Shown: positions 21,701 to 33,679, counted from the stretch's first letter. The stretch: DNA of 53,916 nucleotides from Reclinomonas americana ATCC 50394 (GCA_048213135.1 PS015223.1:133273-187188); one strand, 5' to 3'. Notes: generated by a model not told the origin, from the letters alone. Translations and numbers: made by a program.

Positions 21701-24700
21701 ACACCGACTCATCAGTCGACAGCGACTGGGAATGGTCCGTGCGCTCCACGGCAAAAGTACAGTGGACGGCAGAGTCACGATACAGAGCGACAAAGTCATC
21801 TTGGGCATGCGGACCAGTGAGTCCAATAACAATGTTGGTGAGGAGGAGAAAGGGAGAGAGACACACCGACTGAGCACACAATGCGCGGCTGGCCCGTGGC
21901 GCGACCGCCGACGCTCACCGTGACAGTCAACAAGTCGTCCACCGCGGTACTCTTGTCGCAGCTGGCCCAGTATACAAGCAGCACACACAGCAGCTCCGTC
22001 TGAAGATCGCAAAGGGGGTGAGCGTGAGTGTTGACTGCACAGGGACACTGGGAATGACGGTTTCACCAGCTCCGAAGGTTGATGGTACATTTGCCATGCT
22101 CGCATCCAGCCTGCCGCAAATGCAGATGCATCCGAAGAGCTCGACAGCAGCGATTGAAACCGCCTGACCGAGAAGTGAGCGGAAGGATGAAGCAAAGGCT
22201 CACTGCAACGTGCGTGAATCACCCTTTTCCTTGAGGCAACAAGCGCTCCTGCAGTGCGCGCTGCAGTGGATCCGATGGCGGTGAGTGGTGAATGGAGGAG
22301 AAGAATGTCAGCGCGGTTGTAGCAAACCTCCAAGGGCGTGATTCCCGCTCGTCGGCAGCACTCCTCCAGAGACTGCAACTCCATCTGCGAGCACGGTCGC
22401 TCAGTCCTCTTCGTGGCAAAGTAATGGAACACACCAAGTGACGCACTCGTGACAGCCCGCAGCCCAGTCTCCCACGCAGCAGCTGGCACAACCTCGCAAC
22501 TCCGCCGCTGCTACGACTTTCCACAATCTCCTGACACACCTGCGCAGTGTCGCGCAGCTCACACAAGGCAGCTATTCGCAAATGAGTACAAATCATTTCC
22601 TGTTGTCACGACAGCACGCAACACGCACCACAAGACGTTTGTTGCAGTCGTGCGTTGTCCCACAACCGCTGCAACGCCGATGTCGATGCAGACAGGCTGC
22701 GCACCTGCACTGCAGCCAGTAGCAACTCCAACAGCAGGGCACACTGCTGCTCGACGGCGCTCTCATCGCCAGTGCCCCAGTCGATGGAGGTCGCGAGATG
22801 CCACACCTCCGCTGGCACATCACTCACGCCCTGTGCCGACAGTGTCATCAGCACCAAGCACGTGCCATGCTGCGCGAACAGCAGAAACAGTCGTACATAC
22901 CTCGGCCGCAGCAGCGGAAACAAGCACATCCAAACAGCGAGGATGCCGCTTACGAACCGCACTCAGTCGTGCCATCAGTGAGAATGCTGCGACGAAGACG
23001 GGAACATGAGCAGCGATAGCAGCCAGTGAGGGCAGTGACCGGTGTTACGAACACTGGTGGAAAAGGTGCGCGCAGTCGGGACGACGGCTCAGCAAGCGAC
23101 CCTGGCACAACTCGCGAATCTCCAGTCCGAGTACTGTTTTCCGCACAGCAGCATGATTACCACACGCACGCACACGAAGCAGTGCTCACGTGAGACTGAC
23201 CGTCGTTGACAAAGAGCGGATGCTTTGCGAGGGGTTCGGCAAAGTGTCGGGAGAGCTCCACAATTCTCTGCGCAGAGGCGTGAGTAACATCTGGTGTGTG
23301 TACGACACGAACAACACGCACCGCAAATACTCCCGGCACATCATCGTCGCCACCGCCTTCTCCGTCGGCTCGCTGCTGTCGCGACCGAGTGCCTCGTGCG
23401 GTCATGGAGTCGGTGAGCAGCTGGGCGAGTCGAGCGTGTGCGGCTGCACATTTGAACATGGCAAACGCCACGCGAGTGAATCCAGCCGGCACTCGCTCCA
23501 ATCGCTCGACGGCCAGCAGGCCAACCAGCCGATCCCAATCACCGAGACGAAAAGCGATCTGCAGAAGAGCGGTAACATCAGCCAGCGTTGGCAGACATGC
23601 AGGAGAAAGAGGACGAGAAAAACAAACCTCCAGATACGGCAGCATGATATCCTTGCGCGCGAAGCGATAGCTTCCCACCAACCTGCAATCATCGTTGGCA
23701 TTAGTCGGGTTGTCAGACAAGTACACGAGCAGCAACGCAACGGTCCCAGCTGCGCATGTTGACATGAAGTGCCGTGTCCACTTCGCAGAAGAATGAGGGC
23801 GGCAGTGCGCCACGCGACAGCCCGTGAGCGAGCTGCACCGCTCACGGCTTCTTGTATTGCTGCCAATGCCACGTGCATGCCGTCCACCGTGGCCACTGCT
23901 GGTGCGACACTCGAGAGGCAGCTTGCACGTCCCCGATGATGCACACTGGCTGCTGCTTCGAGCTGTCGCCGGGCAAGGTCACGAATGTTGTTGGTGCCAC
24001 CGATTGGAGGATACGGCTGAGCGTGGAGCGCACACGTGCCCACGAGCAAGCACTCCACCCACGCCACTGACGAACTGTGGAAGGTGAGAAACACGCAAAC
24101 ACACAAGATGTCACAAATGGTAACGGCGTGTCATGTACCTCTTGTCCCACTGTTGGCGGCAGCTTTCCGGTACGCCGAGAGTTGCGCACCACTCGGTGGT
24201 GGAGGCCAGCGTCGCCCGCAAGCTATTCAGTCGCGTGTGGCACTCTCGCAAACGACCTTCTGCCAAATCAGCATGAAACTGCAGGCGTTCCTTGCGCCAC
24301 ACGTGCTCCCACGATGTGGGTAGCCAGTCGGCCAGCGCAGCACGCAAGTCCACTTGTCGTTCCGATGCATCCTGCAAGCACAAGAGGACGCGCTCTCGGG
24401 CATACACGTCGCTCGTGGGACTGCGTCGCTGCTGGCGTGAGTATTCATCTGGTTCGTTCAAGGGAGAGAAGCAGAGCAATGTGCAGGCAGACCTCAGTCG
24501 CGCCAGATGCGAGACGCGTTCAGCGGCAGCACGCGACGACAGCGTATTGTAACGCTGGCGCAGTGAGCGGGCATGCATCAACTGTGTGCGTGGAAGTGCG
24601 GGAGTGAGATGAACAGATATACTGCGTGCAGTGACGTCTGCGCAACGATGAGTGGTGCGGGCCACGCTTTCCAGACGACCTTCTTGTTACCCGGATCCGG

Positions 24701-26376
24701 CAAACTGTCGTCGGCCTCGGCAAATTGCAGTGCATCCGAAAACACCTGCACATCCATGAGCGAAGCGACGAGGCCGATCGACTGTTGCTTCTCCTCCGCC
24801 AGTGTCAAGCATCGCTGAATGTGCGATCGAATGCGCTGTCGCACTTTCTCGTTGTCCCACGGAGGACCCTGAGTGGAGATGAGTGACTATGATAGGACGG
24901 CTTCAGCTTCTGAGCAACAGACAGCGCATAACCTTGTGCGCCAGCAAAAAGTGTGTGTGGCTGAGTGCGTCGAGAAGAAATGCCAGCACATCGCCCGTTC
25001 CATCGAGAGACCTGTGGTGCAGATGAAAGTGAGGTGTGCATCCACTTCCCCCCCTCGGCATGATCCCATCGCAACATTTCCCGATGCACCATCTCTCCAA
25101 ACTCGCGCAGCAGCCGCACATCTCCACACTGTGCCATGCACAAGAACAACCAAAACAGTACGCCAGAACCAAATCTCTGTACAGCATGCACCGCGACAGC
25201 GACAGCCAGCAGCGACGCCTCGTTGATCACCGCACAATGCAACACGAGCATTACACTCGACTTGTCCATTTGCGTGAGCCTCGCACGCAACACTTCGGCA
25301 TCCATCAACACTGTGTGGAGAGCCGTGGCATCGGAAAAGATGACTTGCAAAGCACCCACAGCATCACCGGCCTGGAGACGAGCACTGGCTGCATTGTGTG
25401 CGGCAAATTGTACGCCCGCCACTCTCATCCAGTGCGACGACGACGACAACACCAACAGTCCAGCGTCTGACGAAAAGTCACCCACAGCATCCCCGTCAAC
25501 AGCTGGCATCTCCAGCATCGCATGACGGGCGGATGTCCACGGTAGCAGTAACGAAGCAGCACAAACACTCTCGGCAGCACCAACGGCAGCCTGCAAATCA
25601 CTGCCGGCAGCACCACTGCGCAGCGCAAACAAGCCCTCCCAGGCAAACACATTGTCGGCACAGAGTTGCACGGCTCGCCGGTAGCAGCGAAACGCGCGAT
25701 CTAACAGTCCTTGCAGCCGATACAACTCGCCCTGCACACACAACACTCGCGAATCCGTGGGCGCTCGCTCCTCGGCCTCACCAAGCAGAGTGTTCGCCTG
25801 TGTGACACAGACATGCACACTCAGAAGCCAGCAGAAGCATGCGATCGCACCACCATCACTCACGCACCGCTCCCCACCGCCCGAGTCGCATCTGCACCCG
25901 CGCCGCCACCAACAAATGTTCCGCAGCAGTCGGCCGCGCACTCTGCGCCTGCGCACAACACAACAAACACGCCTCCCACTGCTGCTGCAGCAAGTACACC
26001 TCAGCCAGATGCAGCCACGGCGCATGCGCCTGCGGCATGCACACAGTGGCCTCCAACAAGCACGACTCGGCCGCCGACAAGTCGCCCGTGAGAACGAGAT
26101 GCCTGTCGCCGAATCACTGGCTCAGCCCCTCCGACACCGCATCGCCACACACACACACACACAGACACACACGCAACACAAGACCGCAGTACAACGCCAC
26201 TGCGCCACGATCGTCATCCGTGCATTGCTGCAATGCATCGAGCGCACGCGCTGCATCGCCTCGTCTCTGCGCAGTGTGAAAGCAACGAAAAGGGAAGCGC
26301 ACACACACACGAAAAAACAGCACGCAACTGCATGAGCAAGACCGATGCGAATGCCTTTCGCTGCGTCGCTTTGCAT
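18790..26376 (-). CDS. Giant TPR/helical-repeat protein (boundaries approximate)
   Basis: ATG 26376 starts MQSDAAKGIRIGLAHA; the 16-codon first exon ends at 26329 and is spliced through a GTTGCG donor (26328). The next exons read as TPR units: RRGDAARALDALQQC, SAAESCLLEATVCMPQAHAPW, EVYLLQQQWEACLLCC, GELYRLQGLLDRAFRCYRRAVQL. The second intron also starts GTTGCG (26177). Helical, TPR/HEAT-like exons continue without a clear stop to about 18841, including WAELARLPDEH, SWLPSVLRGVMPAVLRAL and VEQKAFWDVAGWLLNWEE. The last readable frame meets TAG at 18790, but that TAG is also a good acceptor: a 51-nt intron (18840-18790, phase 0 on both sides) would join the gene to 18789-16390. Many exons lack a fully checked splice; a hidden gene boundary is possible. 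No named family recognised. Confidence 0.5.
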
Positions 26377-26468
26377 GTTGACAGTCTGTGAATGTGGGAA
26401 TCGCGATCGATCGACCAACACTGTGACACTACACACGAGAGAGCAGAGCAGAGAGTGCAACAACAACA
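26377..26468. promoter_or_regulatory. 92-bp divergent promoter
   Basis: The start codons of the giant TPR gene (minus, 26376) and the PRP38-like gene (plus, 26469) are only 92 bp apart, so both promoters and leaders must share this stretch. No TATA box is visible; the plus side ends CAACAACA before the ATG. Confidence 0.6.
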
Positions 26469-28301
26469 ATGGCGGCAAGTGAGGATGTGGAGGAGCAAAT
26501 GGCGGAGGTGCTGGACTGGTACGCAGCCAAGAAGGCCAAGAAGGATGAGAATCGACTGGTGAGCGATGACAGTGAGTGCGAGTGAGTGAGAGACAGAGAG
26601 TGCGTGTGCGTGTGTGAGGGAAGGGAGAGCAAGAGCGNNNNNNNNNNNNNNNNNNNNAGAATGGAAGAGGGGCGACGAGACAATGAAGAAGGAGGGAGAG
26701 AAGGATAGCGATGGAAGTGAGAGGCACAGAGACGAATACGCAGCAACGATGAAGACAGGAAAGCGAGACAGGGTAGGAAGGGAGGAAGGAGAGAGAGAGA
26801 GAGAGGCAGGAAGGCGACGACGACAGGGAAAGAAAGCGAGGAGATCGATGGGAGGGAGAGGGGAGCGTGGGAGAATGCGAGTCAGAAACGAAGCAAAGAA
26901 ATGCAAGCAGCCGCTGTGTTTAGAGAGAGATGACTTGCTATGTCAGTTTCGCTGACTTTCGTGTGCAACAGTCACGTTCGCGGCCTCGGCTTTCTGTACC
27001 TGCGCTACTGTGTGGAACCCGAGGACTTTTGGCCCATCTATCGCCAGCACTTGGACGACGAGGAAGAGTGCACCATGGGACTCGATGGCACCAAGAAAAT
27101 GTTGGGTCTCCGTCCTCTCGCTTTTCCCCTTGTCGTGTCGCTCACTGCCGCTCTCTGCCAGGTCCATCGGCGCCTTGGTTCGCGAGTTGATTCGGGAGCC
27201 CAAGTGGCAGACGGCGGTGCTGCCGCGCATTCCCGTGCCCATCCAGCGCAGGTTTATCAAGGAGATTGACGAGCACGATGGTGTAACTCGGCACGACGAC
27301 GACTCCTCCACCAAGCAGTCCTCGTTGCGTCGTCGCCAGCACAGCAACGTTCGTTTCTTCCCGCCTACTCACAGTGCTCTGACGCAGGTCGACCAAGAGC
27401 CGCGAGGAACGGATGCGAGAGCGCGAGGACGAGTTGCGAAGACACGGCTACTTGCACGCCACCGAGTCGGCATCCACCAACGCGCTCAGTCGACTGAAGG
27501 TCTTTCAATCCCCCTTTTTTGCATTCCCTTCAGTGCACTTACTCGCGCTCTCTCTCTCTCTCGACTTACTGCAGGCACTGCAAGCCATTCGCGATCGCGA
27601 CTCGCAAGCGGCAGCCTCGATTGAGGACCGCCGTGCGCGTGGTGCGTCGCACCGCGACCAGTCGTTCGACGATCCGTTCGACTACAAGCCCATCAAGAGA
27701 CCGGCGGCACTCGGCAACGGCCTGCCGATGGCATTCGGTTCCTCGAGCCACGCCGGCGGTGGAGAGGTGATGTCGGTGCAGTCATCCGCGACTGTGACGT
27801 CGTCGTCTCGCACTCACGCCTCGTCGAGAAGGCCCGAGCGTGCGCCGTCACCTCATGACCGCAAACGCAGCTCGGATCACCATCATAGGGATCGAGACCG
27901 TGAGAGGGAGTCATCGTCGCACCACCGCCGCGACCGGGAGCGGGAGAGTCGGAAGCGCTCGAGGTCACGCTCTCGATCGCGCTCACTCACCCGGTCGCCA
28001 TCGCCGTCGCGGTCACGCTCCGGGTACGTGTGTGCTGGAATGCGTGCGTGCTTGCATGAATGCCTCCGTGTTCACCTCTCCTTCTCGCAGTTCACCAGCA
28101 ACAAAGCGACGCAGCACGGGAGCGGCGGAGGCTGAGAAGGGACGCGATCTGCTGCAGACGTTCTCGCGAGTGCAATCATTACTCGGCGGCACCGTCAGCA
28201 AGGTTTGTGTCGTCCGCTCGACATTGCACAGACGTTTATGCATAGGTGCTGACTGTGTGTTTCTCCCCCCTGTGCAGCAAAGCGCCCTGTCCAAGTACTA
28301 G
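26469..28301 (+). CDS. PRP38-family pre-mRNA splicing factor with RS tail (PRPF38B-like), N-terminal part lost in gap
   Basis: Exon 1 (26469-26558) gives MAASEDVEEQMAEVL...KDENRL. The recognisable part is 26972-27100, 27162-27323, 27388-27499, 27575-28023, 28091-28202 and 28278-28301, all in phase. Landmarks: HVRGLGFLYLRY, EDFWPIYRQHLDDEE, SIGALVRELI and LPRIPVPIQRRF, matching PRP38 'R.LGF.YIRY', 'LW.WY...LDDEE', 'TIGE.LR', 'LPRIPVPVQ'. A long Arg/Ser and Arg/Asp-Glu tail follows (RDRDRERE, RKRSRSRSRSRS). PRP38 is needed for U4/U6 unwinding when the spliceosome B complex activates. Exon 1 ends in phase 0 but the next good exon starts in phase 2, so exons between them are missing or unread; a 20-N gap (26638-26657) lies there. 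Donors include GTTGGG (27101) and GTTGCG (27324). Confidence 0.82.
26559..26971 (+). other. GA-rich low-complexity stretch with 20-N gap in the PRP38-like gene
   Basis: Purine-rich sequence (gagagaga, ggaagg runs) on both sides of the gap at 26638-26657. The PRP38 N-terminal half should be encoded here, but no exon with family residues is visible, so the gap probably collapses real sequence. Confidence 0.6.
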
Positions 28302-28318
28302 AAACAAATGCACTCGAG

Positions 28319-28324
28319 AATAAA
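28319..28324 (+). promoter_or_regulatory. Polyadenylation signal AATAAA after PRP38-like gene
   Basis: Canonical hexamer 18 bp downstream of the TAG stop, 76 bp before the ATG of delta-tubulin on the same strand. Confidence 0.55.
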
Positions 28325-28399
28325 TGGAAGTGAATGACACGAGAGTTGTCCCTGCCTTGTCCCAATACCTCTCTCTCTGCTCTCGTTTTGTGTGTGCTG

Positions 28400-30131
28400 A
28401 TGCGCGAATGGATCACACTGCAGCTGGGGCAGTGTGGCAACCAAGTCGGCCCGCATGTACTGGACACGCTTCTCCGTTGCGCCACACAAACACAAACACA
28501 CACACATCATCATCAACACTCACACACATGACGCCGACTCTCAGAGGAATGCATGCGACTGCCCGAGGCAGCTCAGGAGGTGTTTGAGCGCGTCTTCTTC
28601 ACACACAGACCAGCACCGGGGTCGCGAGTCTCGGGTCGCACAGAGCGTGGTGTGTACTCTTCCCTCATCTCTCTCTCTCTCTCTCTCATTCTCCTCTCTC
28701 TCATGATCGTCAGTGGCTCGATGTGTGCTGGTCGACATGGAGCCCAAGGCCATACAGAGCGCACTCGACTTTTCCGCACAGAGACAACAACAGCAGCAGC
28801 AGCAGCAGGCAGGCACTGGTGACAGTGGCAGTGCCTCATCACAGTCGCTGCTGTGGCGATACGCGTCAGAAGCAGTCGTGTATGGCGGGCAGGTAAGGGA
28901 GAGAGGAGGGAGAGAGAGGTTGTCTGTGCCTCTCCTTACCCTCAGCCTCGCATCCCTTCTCCTCCAGGGCGGTTCCGGCAACAACTGGGCACTGGGCTTT
29001 GTGAAAAACGGACCACTGTGTCGGGAATCGGTGTTGGATGCGGTGCGACGGCAGGCGGAGCAGTGCGATGCACTGGCGGCGTTGCTGGGCTTGTCGTCGC
29101 TGGCGGGTGGTACGGGCTCTGGTCTCGGAGCGTACGTGTGGAACGAGCTGCGTGACGAGTACCCGGCAACGGCGCTCATCTCGCACGTGGTGTGGCCGCA
29201 CGAGGCCGGCGACGTGATTGTGCAGCACTACAACGCGCTGCTGACACTTGCCGAGCTGCACCGATCGTCGGATGCGATTGCGTTTACGGAGAACGATCAC
29301 CTGCATCAGGTGTGTCGCGGACTCATGGGCATTGCACGGCCGTCGTTTGCCGACATGAATGGAGTGCTGGCGAGGGGTGTGGCGGCCGCACTGTTGCCAT
29401 CGTGTGATGCGTCGCTCGACAGTCCATCGTGGAGCTCCTCGCTGCCGTGGTGGGACTTTGCCGTCGATCCGGCCACTCGACTCACCGCCGACATGTGTGC
29501 CCATCCGGCGCGCAAACTGCTGCACAACTTTGTCGTACCGCAGGTGGCCAGCGGATCGCGCGCCTTCACCAGCCACACGTGGAGTGGCATTGCGCGGCAG
29601 CTGACACAAATGATGGCGACGGGAACGTGCATCGACGGTCAGATGGACTGGTCGTCGGTGAATGTCGACGAGCGCGGACGCCTCACCACCGATCCAGCAG
29701 CGGCGCTGCAGTCGGCCGCCTGGTGGGTCACCTTGCGCGGCAGCGATGTCAGGTTCGCAGTCAGTGTCTCCTGTTGTGCGCACACGACCTCATCATGTGT
29801 GTGTGTGTGCGGTAGTTCCGTTCGCAAGGAGCACCTGCAGCGCTTCACCGCCGTGCGGGACGTGCTCTCGCCCGGCTTCTTCCAGTTGTCCATTGCTCCC
29901 GGCGTCGATTTCGAAGGACTCGCCGGTGTCGGTGCCGCCACCGGCAACAGCCAGTACGCCCTACGCGGCCTCGATCGCCTGCTCTCCCGTGCCACCGAAA
30001 CCATGCAGAGCGGCGCCTACCTGCACCACTACGAAGCCAAGGGTGTCGACGCAGATCACATCCGCGAATCACTGGTGGAGATGGAACAGGTCGCCCAGTG
30101 CTATCGCGATCTCTCCGTGAAACCACCATGA
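28400..30131 (+). CDS. TUBD1: Delta-tubulin
   Basis: Exons 28400-28475, 28545-28646, 28714-28892, 28968-29752 and 29816-30131 give 485 residues in phase. Tubulin hallmarks: N-terminal ITLQLGQCGNQVG, CVLVDMEPK, GSGNNWALG (delta/alpha-type loop), the GTP signature LAGGTGSGLGAYV, and HYEAKGVD near the C-terminus with MEQV..CYRDL. The order and wording match delta-tubulin (VQLGQCGNQIG, ARAVLVDMEPK, GSGNNWAYG, RSSDA..ENDAIH, SFSDINQVLA) better than alpha, beta, gamma or epsilon. Delta-tubulin is needed to build or stabilise triplet microtubules of centrioles/basal bodies. Odd point: a Gln run (QQQQQQQQ) and GTGDSGSASS insertion after the DMEPK segment, in a surface loop. Intron 1 begins GTTGCG (28476). 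Confidence 0.92.
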
Positions 30132-30215
30132 ACGAGAGACAAAAAAGTAAGCTACAACGTATCTACACTCGACCACCTTCACACAAATCAACTCCAGCAC
30201 AATCGGTCACAACAG
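30132..30215. other. Convergent 84-bp spacer
   Basis: Only 84 bp lie between the delta-tubulin stop and the SERF stop on the other strand. No polyadenylation hexamer is clear on either strand, so the 3' UTRs probably overlap. Confidence 0.5.
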
Positions 30216-30724
30216 TTATTTGCCCTTTTGCAACTTGGCCTTGCCCGGGTGCGACTTGTTCTTCTCAAAGAGTGCGGCATTGTGCGCACGAGCCTCCTCC
30301 AGTGCCTTGAGAGGGTCGACGTACTTGGGCCGACTGGCGCCCTCATTGGAGCCCGAAGCACCGCCTTCGCTCTCCACTGCCTTGGCCGCCGCCTTGGCCG
30401 CCTGCTTGGCACGTATGGCCTCGGCGTCACTACAGAGAGAGTGTGTGAGAAGAGAGAGAGAGATGGCTCGGACACCAAAAATAGAGCTCAGAAGCAAACC
30501 GTTCGCGATCTGCCGTGCCCTTCTTCGGCGCCAACTTGTCAGTGCGCGCCTTGGCTGTGTACGAGATGGAAAGAGAGTGTGTGCGCGTGTGAGTGATTGA
30601 AAACGAGTGACGTCACAATGTGGAGATTGTGGAGTGCGTGAAGAGTGTGTGTGTGTGTGTGTAGAGAGAGAGAGGCTACGCAACCGCGCTCGCGATCTCG
30701 CTCCCTTTGACTGCCACGAGTCAT
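30216..30724 (-). CDS. SERF/4F5-family small basic protein
   Basis: Exons 30724-30685, 30554-30500 and 30429-30216, in phase, 102 residues. It opens MTRGSQRERDRERA, the 4F5/SERF signature (MTRGNQRE.DR....), then KLAPKKG and ADRERDAEAIRAKQAAKAAA, matching 'R..DAE.LR.KQ..A'. The tail (RPKYVDPLKALEEARAHNAA, ending KAKLQKGK) extends the usual 60-80 residue family. SERF proteins are disordered, highly charged, modify amyloid nucleation and bind RNA. Intron 1 begins GTTGCG (30684), splitting codon 14. The start codon is 12 bp from the 718-N gap, so no upstream region can be seen. Confidence 0.85.
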
Positions 30725-30735
30725 CCGTGCTCTTG

Positions 30736-31453
30736 NNNNNNNNNNNNNNNNNNNNNNNNNNNNNNNNNNNNNNNNNNNNNNNNNNNNNNNNNNNNNNNNN
30801 NNNNNNNNNNNNNNNNNNNNNNNNNNNNNNNNNNNNNNNNNNNNNNNNNNNNNNNNNNNNNNNNNNNNNNNNNNNNNNNNNNNNNNNNNNNNNNNNNNNN
30901 NNNNNNNNNNNNNNNNNNNNNNNNNNNNNNNNNNNNNNNNNNNNNNNNNNNNNNNNNNNNNNNNNNNNNNNNNNNNNNNNNNNNNNNNNNNNNNNNNNNN
31001 NNNNNNNNNNNNNNNNNNNNNNNNNNNNNNNNNNNNNNNNNNNNNNNNNNNNNNNNNNNNNNNNNNNNNNNNNNNNNNNNNNNNNNNNNNNNNNNNNNNN
31101 NNNNNNNNNNNNNNNNNNNNNNNNNNNNNNNNNNNNNNNNNNNNNNNNNNNNNNNNNNNNNNNNNNNNNNNNNNNNNNNNNNNNNNNNNNNNNNNNNNNN
31201 NNNNNNNNNNNNNNNNNNNNNNNNNNNNNNNNNNNNNNNNNNNNNNNNNNNNNNNNNNNNNNNNNNNNNNNNNNNNNNNNNNNNNNNNNNNNNNNNNNNN
31301 NNNNNNNNNNNNNNNNNNNNNNNNNNNNNNNNNNNNNNNNNNNNNNNNNNNNNNNNNNNNNNNNNNNNNNNNNNNNNNNNNNNNNNNNNNNNNNNNNNNN
31401 NNNNNNNNNNNNNNNNNNNNNNNNNNNNNNNNNNNNNNNNNNNNNNNNNNNNN
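30736..31453. other. Assembly gap (718 N)
   Basis: Largest gap in the window. It hides the promoter of SERF and the 5' part of the plus-strand gene ending at 31823. Confidence 0.99.
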
Positions 31454-31823
31454 CGCCTTCGAGATGGCCGAGCTGCGCGCTCGCATCAAGGCCCTCGAGA
31501 TCAACGCACCGTACTCGTCCTCGTCACACGGACCACTGCCGCCGACCAACATCCAACTGGACGAGAACGGCGACCGCGACCTCAACAGCCCACCCAGCGC
31601 CACTGTCAGCGCCACAGCACCGCCAGTTACTGGCGGCACCACAGCTGTGTTCCTGCAACGCCACGGACGCGCTCCGTCGCTCGAGTTGCGCGACCAGGCT
31701 GCCGCCCCCATGCAGCGACCACCATCCAGTGGACTGCTCATGGTGCGCTCACCAAGTGGCCGCATGCACGAGATCAATGTCGGTCCCAGCACCAGATCCG
31801 GCGCACACGATGCCAGCGCATGA
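31454..31823 (+). CDS. C-terminal part of an unknown protein (5' end in gap)
   Basis: Open from the gap to TGA 31821-31823, about 122 residues. It starts in a short helix (FEMAELRARIKALEINAPY) that looks like the end of a coiled coil, then a low-complexity tail rich in Ser, Thr, Pro and Ala, with VFLQRHGRAPSLELRDQAA and LLMVRSPSGRMHEIN. No family recognised. Convergent with the minus-strand two-TM gene. Confidence 0.55.
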
Positions 31824-31937
31824 GCGAAATGATGAGGAGAATGTATAGCTTTGCAATCTCTCGCACAATGATACAAAAGTCAACCAAGCTCCAATCAACG
31901 AACTTCAATCACTCGCANNNNNNNNNNNNNNNNNNNN

Positions 31938-33363
31938 AAGGAGGACTCCTGCGCGGTGCGACCGCTCTCCACGTCTTCGGCGGAGGCTGGGGACGTGCTG
32001 GCCGCTTCCTGCTGGCGACGGCGGTTGCGGATGAAGCGGAAGATGAACGTGGTGATCAGCAGTATCTGGAAGGCGAGCGAGACTGTGGCGCACTGCAGTC
32101 AGCACACACAAATGCACAGTCTATGGTCACTCACGCAACTGAAACCGCCGACAGTGCCCAAGGCGTCGAGAATGGAGCGCTTGGAGATGACGGTCTTGAC
32201 GTAGGTCGGCGCCAACTTGATGTGTGCCTGATGGAGAAGGGCCCGGGTATGAGTGAGTGAGCGCAAGTTTCTCTCCCGAAAACAAACACGTGCATCATGA
32301 TCACCTTGGACCACGTCGTGTCGATCATGTTGTTGCAAATCTGGTCGGTGATGTCGACCTGCACGGTCTCGGAGAACCACGATTTCTTCATCACGTTGTC
32401 GATCTGGTCGTCAGTCTGGTGGTGAAGCGGGGGAGTGAATGAGTGGAAGGAACAGCACATTATAACTGGTCGGCAACATCATCGTACCTCGGCGTACGTC
32501 AAGATCTGTTGCTGGCTGGTCAGGGGCGTTTGGTAGTCGATCCACTTGCCAGTGTCATCGCGGCGCGACTGGGCAATGGAGATGCCAAAGGGCGACGAGA
32601 AGCAGTAATCGGTGAGGCTCCACGGCGTGTTGCGGCTGGTGGTGCAGTTGGGCGTGCTCGGCTTCGGGATGTCGCTGTCCTTCCAGTACACCTTGAGGCC
32701 GTCAATCGGATCTGCATCGAAGGAGTTGCATGAGGCCGAGTTGTGTGCACTCCACTCACTCACTCGTACTCACCAGGCGAGTAGCAGACTGGAATACGCT
32801 TGACTTCGTTTAGACGCATGGTGGTGCACCCCGCAACAGCGCCACCGTAGAAGCAGCGAGCACTGTGTGATACGTGAGTGATCTTGGCGTTGACTCGAGC
32901 TCACTCGCGATCGCTCACTCACCCGTCGCCAATGTTGAGGTAGCCGCCAGCGTAGACGCAAGTGTTGGCGCGGCACGTAAACTCGATGACCGGCACTGAA
33001 GGAAAGAGAGAGCGAGAGCGAGAGGGGAGAGTGACGGTGAGTGGTCGATTGGCACGCGCCAGTGGTGAAAACAGGTGTGGTGCGACGCAACAAATGTCGC
33101 CAGCCGGCAGCACCTGTGTGTTCTCCACTCGCGGGTTCCGGGCGTACTGTGCGGTGATGAGTGCGACGTAGGTGATCACGCTCGTCAACAGCAGCATCGT
33201 CATAATGCCGCCTGGGTAAAAACAGTTGAGTGCGCCGATATGTTTCGACGGGCGTGATCACGCACACTCGTACAACACACTCACCGAAAGTGGTGTTGGT
33301 GTCTTGATCGCGCATCGGGCGCACGAAAGCGTCCATGCGCTTGAGATAGTCGGGGAGACCCAT
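31938..33363 (-). CDS. Two-TM protein with large Cys-rich lumenal/extracellular domain (ERGIC/ERV-like or P2X/ASIC-like plan)
   Basis: ATG 33363: MGLPDYLKRMDAFVRPMRD, then GGIMTMLLLTSVITYVALI (TM1). About 250 residues with many Cys follow (EFTCRANTCVYAGG, ARCFYGG, CTTMRL, IPVCYSPGD, PNCTTSRN, DYCFSSP, DQICNNMI), then a second TM (GGFSLAFQILLITTFIFR), a basic stop-transfer RNRR and an acidic tail cut by a 20-N gap (31918-31937). 'LK..DAF.RP..D.....T.GGI.T' before TM1 resembles the start of ERGIC/ERV41-ERV46 cargo receptors, but the loop does not match their Cys pattern clearly. Two TMs flanking a disulfide-rich ectodomain is also the plan of P2X and ASIC/ENaC channels. Exon 1 ends ...TTFG at a gtgagt donor; the intron before LAFQ uses GTTGCG (near 32134). 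Confidence 0.6.
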
Positions 33364-33679
33364 GTTTGTCTGTTCTCTCGAAGCAACAAGAAAAGAAGCG
33401 CTGTCGTTGATTAACACATTGATCAATGTTATGTATGCGCGTGCCAACTGCCTCGTCGGAAATCGCCGACCTTGCTGTTGAGCGTGCACACGGAAATGAT
33501 GGAGTGCTTTTCTTTTCGGAGCGCAGTGGAGGTGGTGAAGGTGGTGCTGGGAGTAGTACAGTGTGGTATTAATCGCGCCGATATTGGCTGGTGGAAACAG
33601 ATATCACCAACAACAAAACAGCCGCATGATGACCACCATCTTGTGAAACAATAAACAAACCCCTCCATTATATACAATC
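33364..33679. promoter_or_regulatory. Intergenic region, probable promoter of the two-TM gene
   Basis: 316 bp between two minus-strand genes. No gene seen. It is more AT-rich than the flanking coding DNA and has an AATAAA on the plus strand at 33650-33655, which cannot serve either flanking gene. Confidence 0.4.

Noticed and set aside
33650-33655. AATAAA on the plus strand as a 3' end signal
   Set aside because: Both neighbouring genes are on the minus strand, so it cannot serve them; probably chance in an AT-rich spacer.
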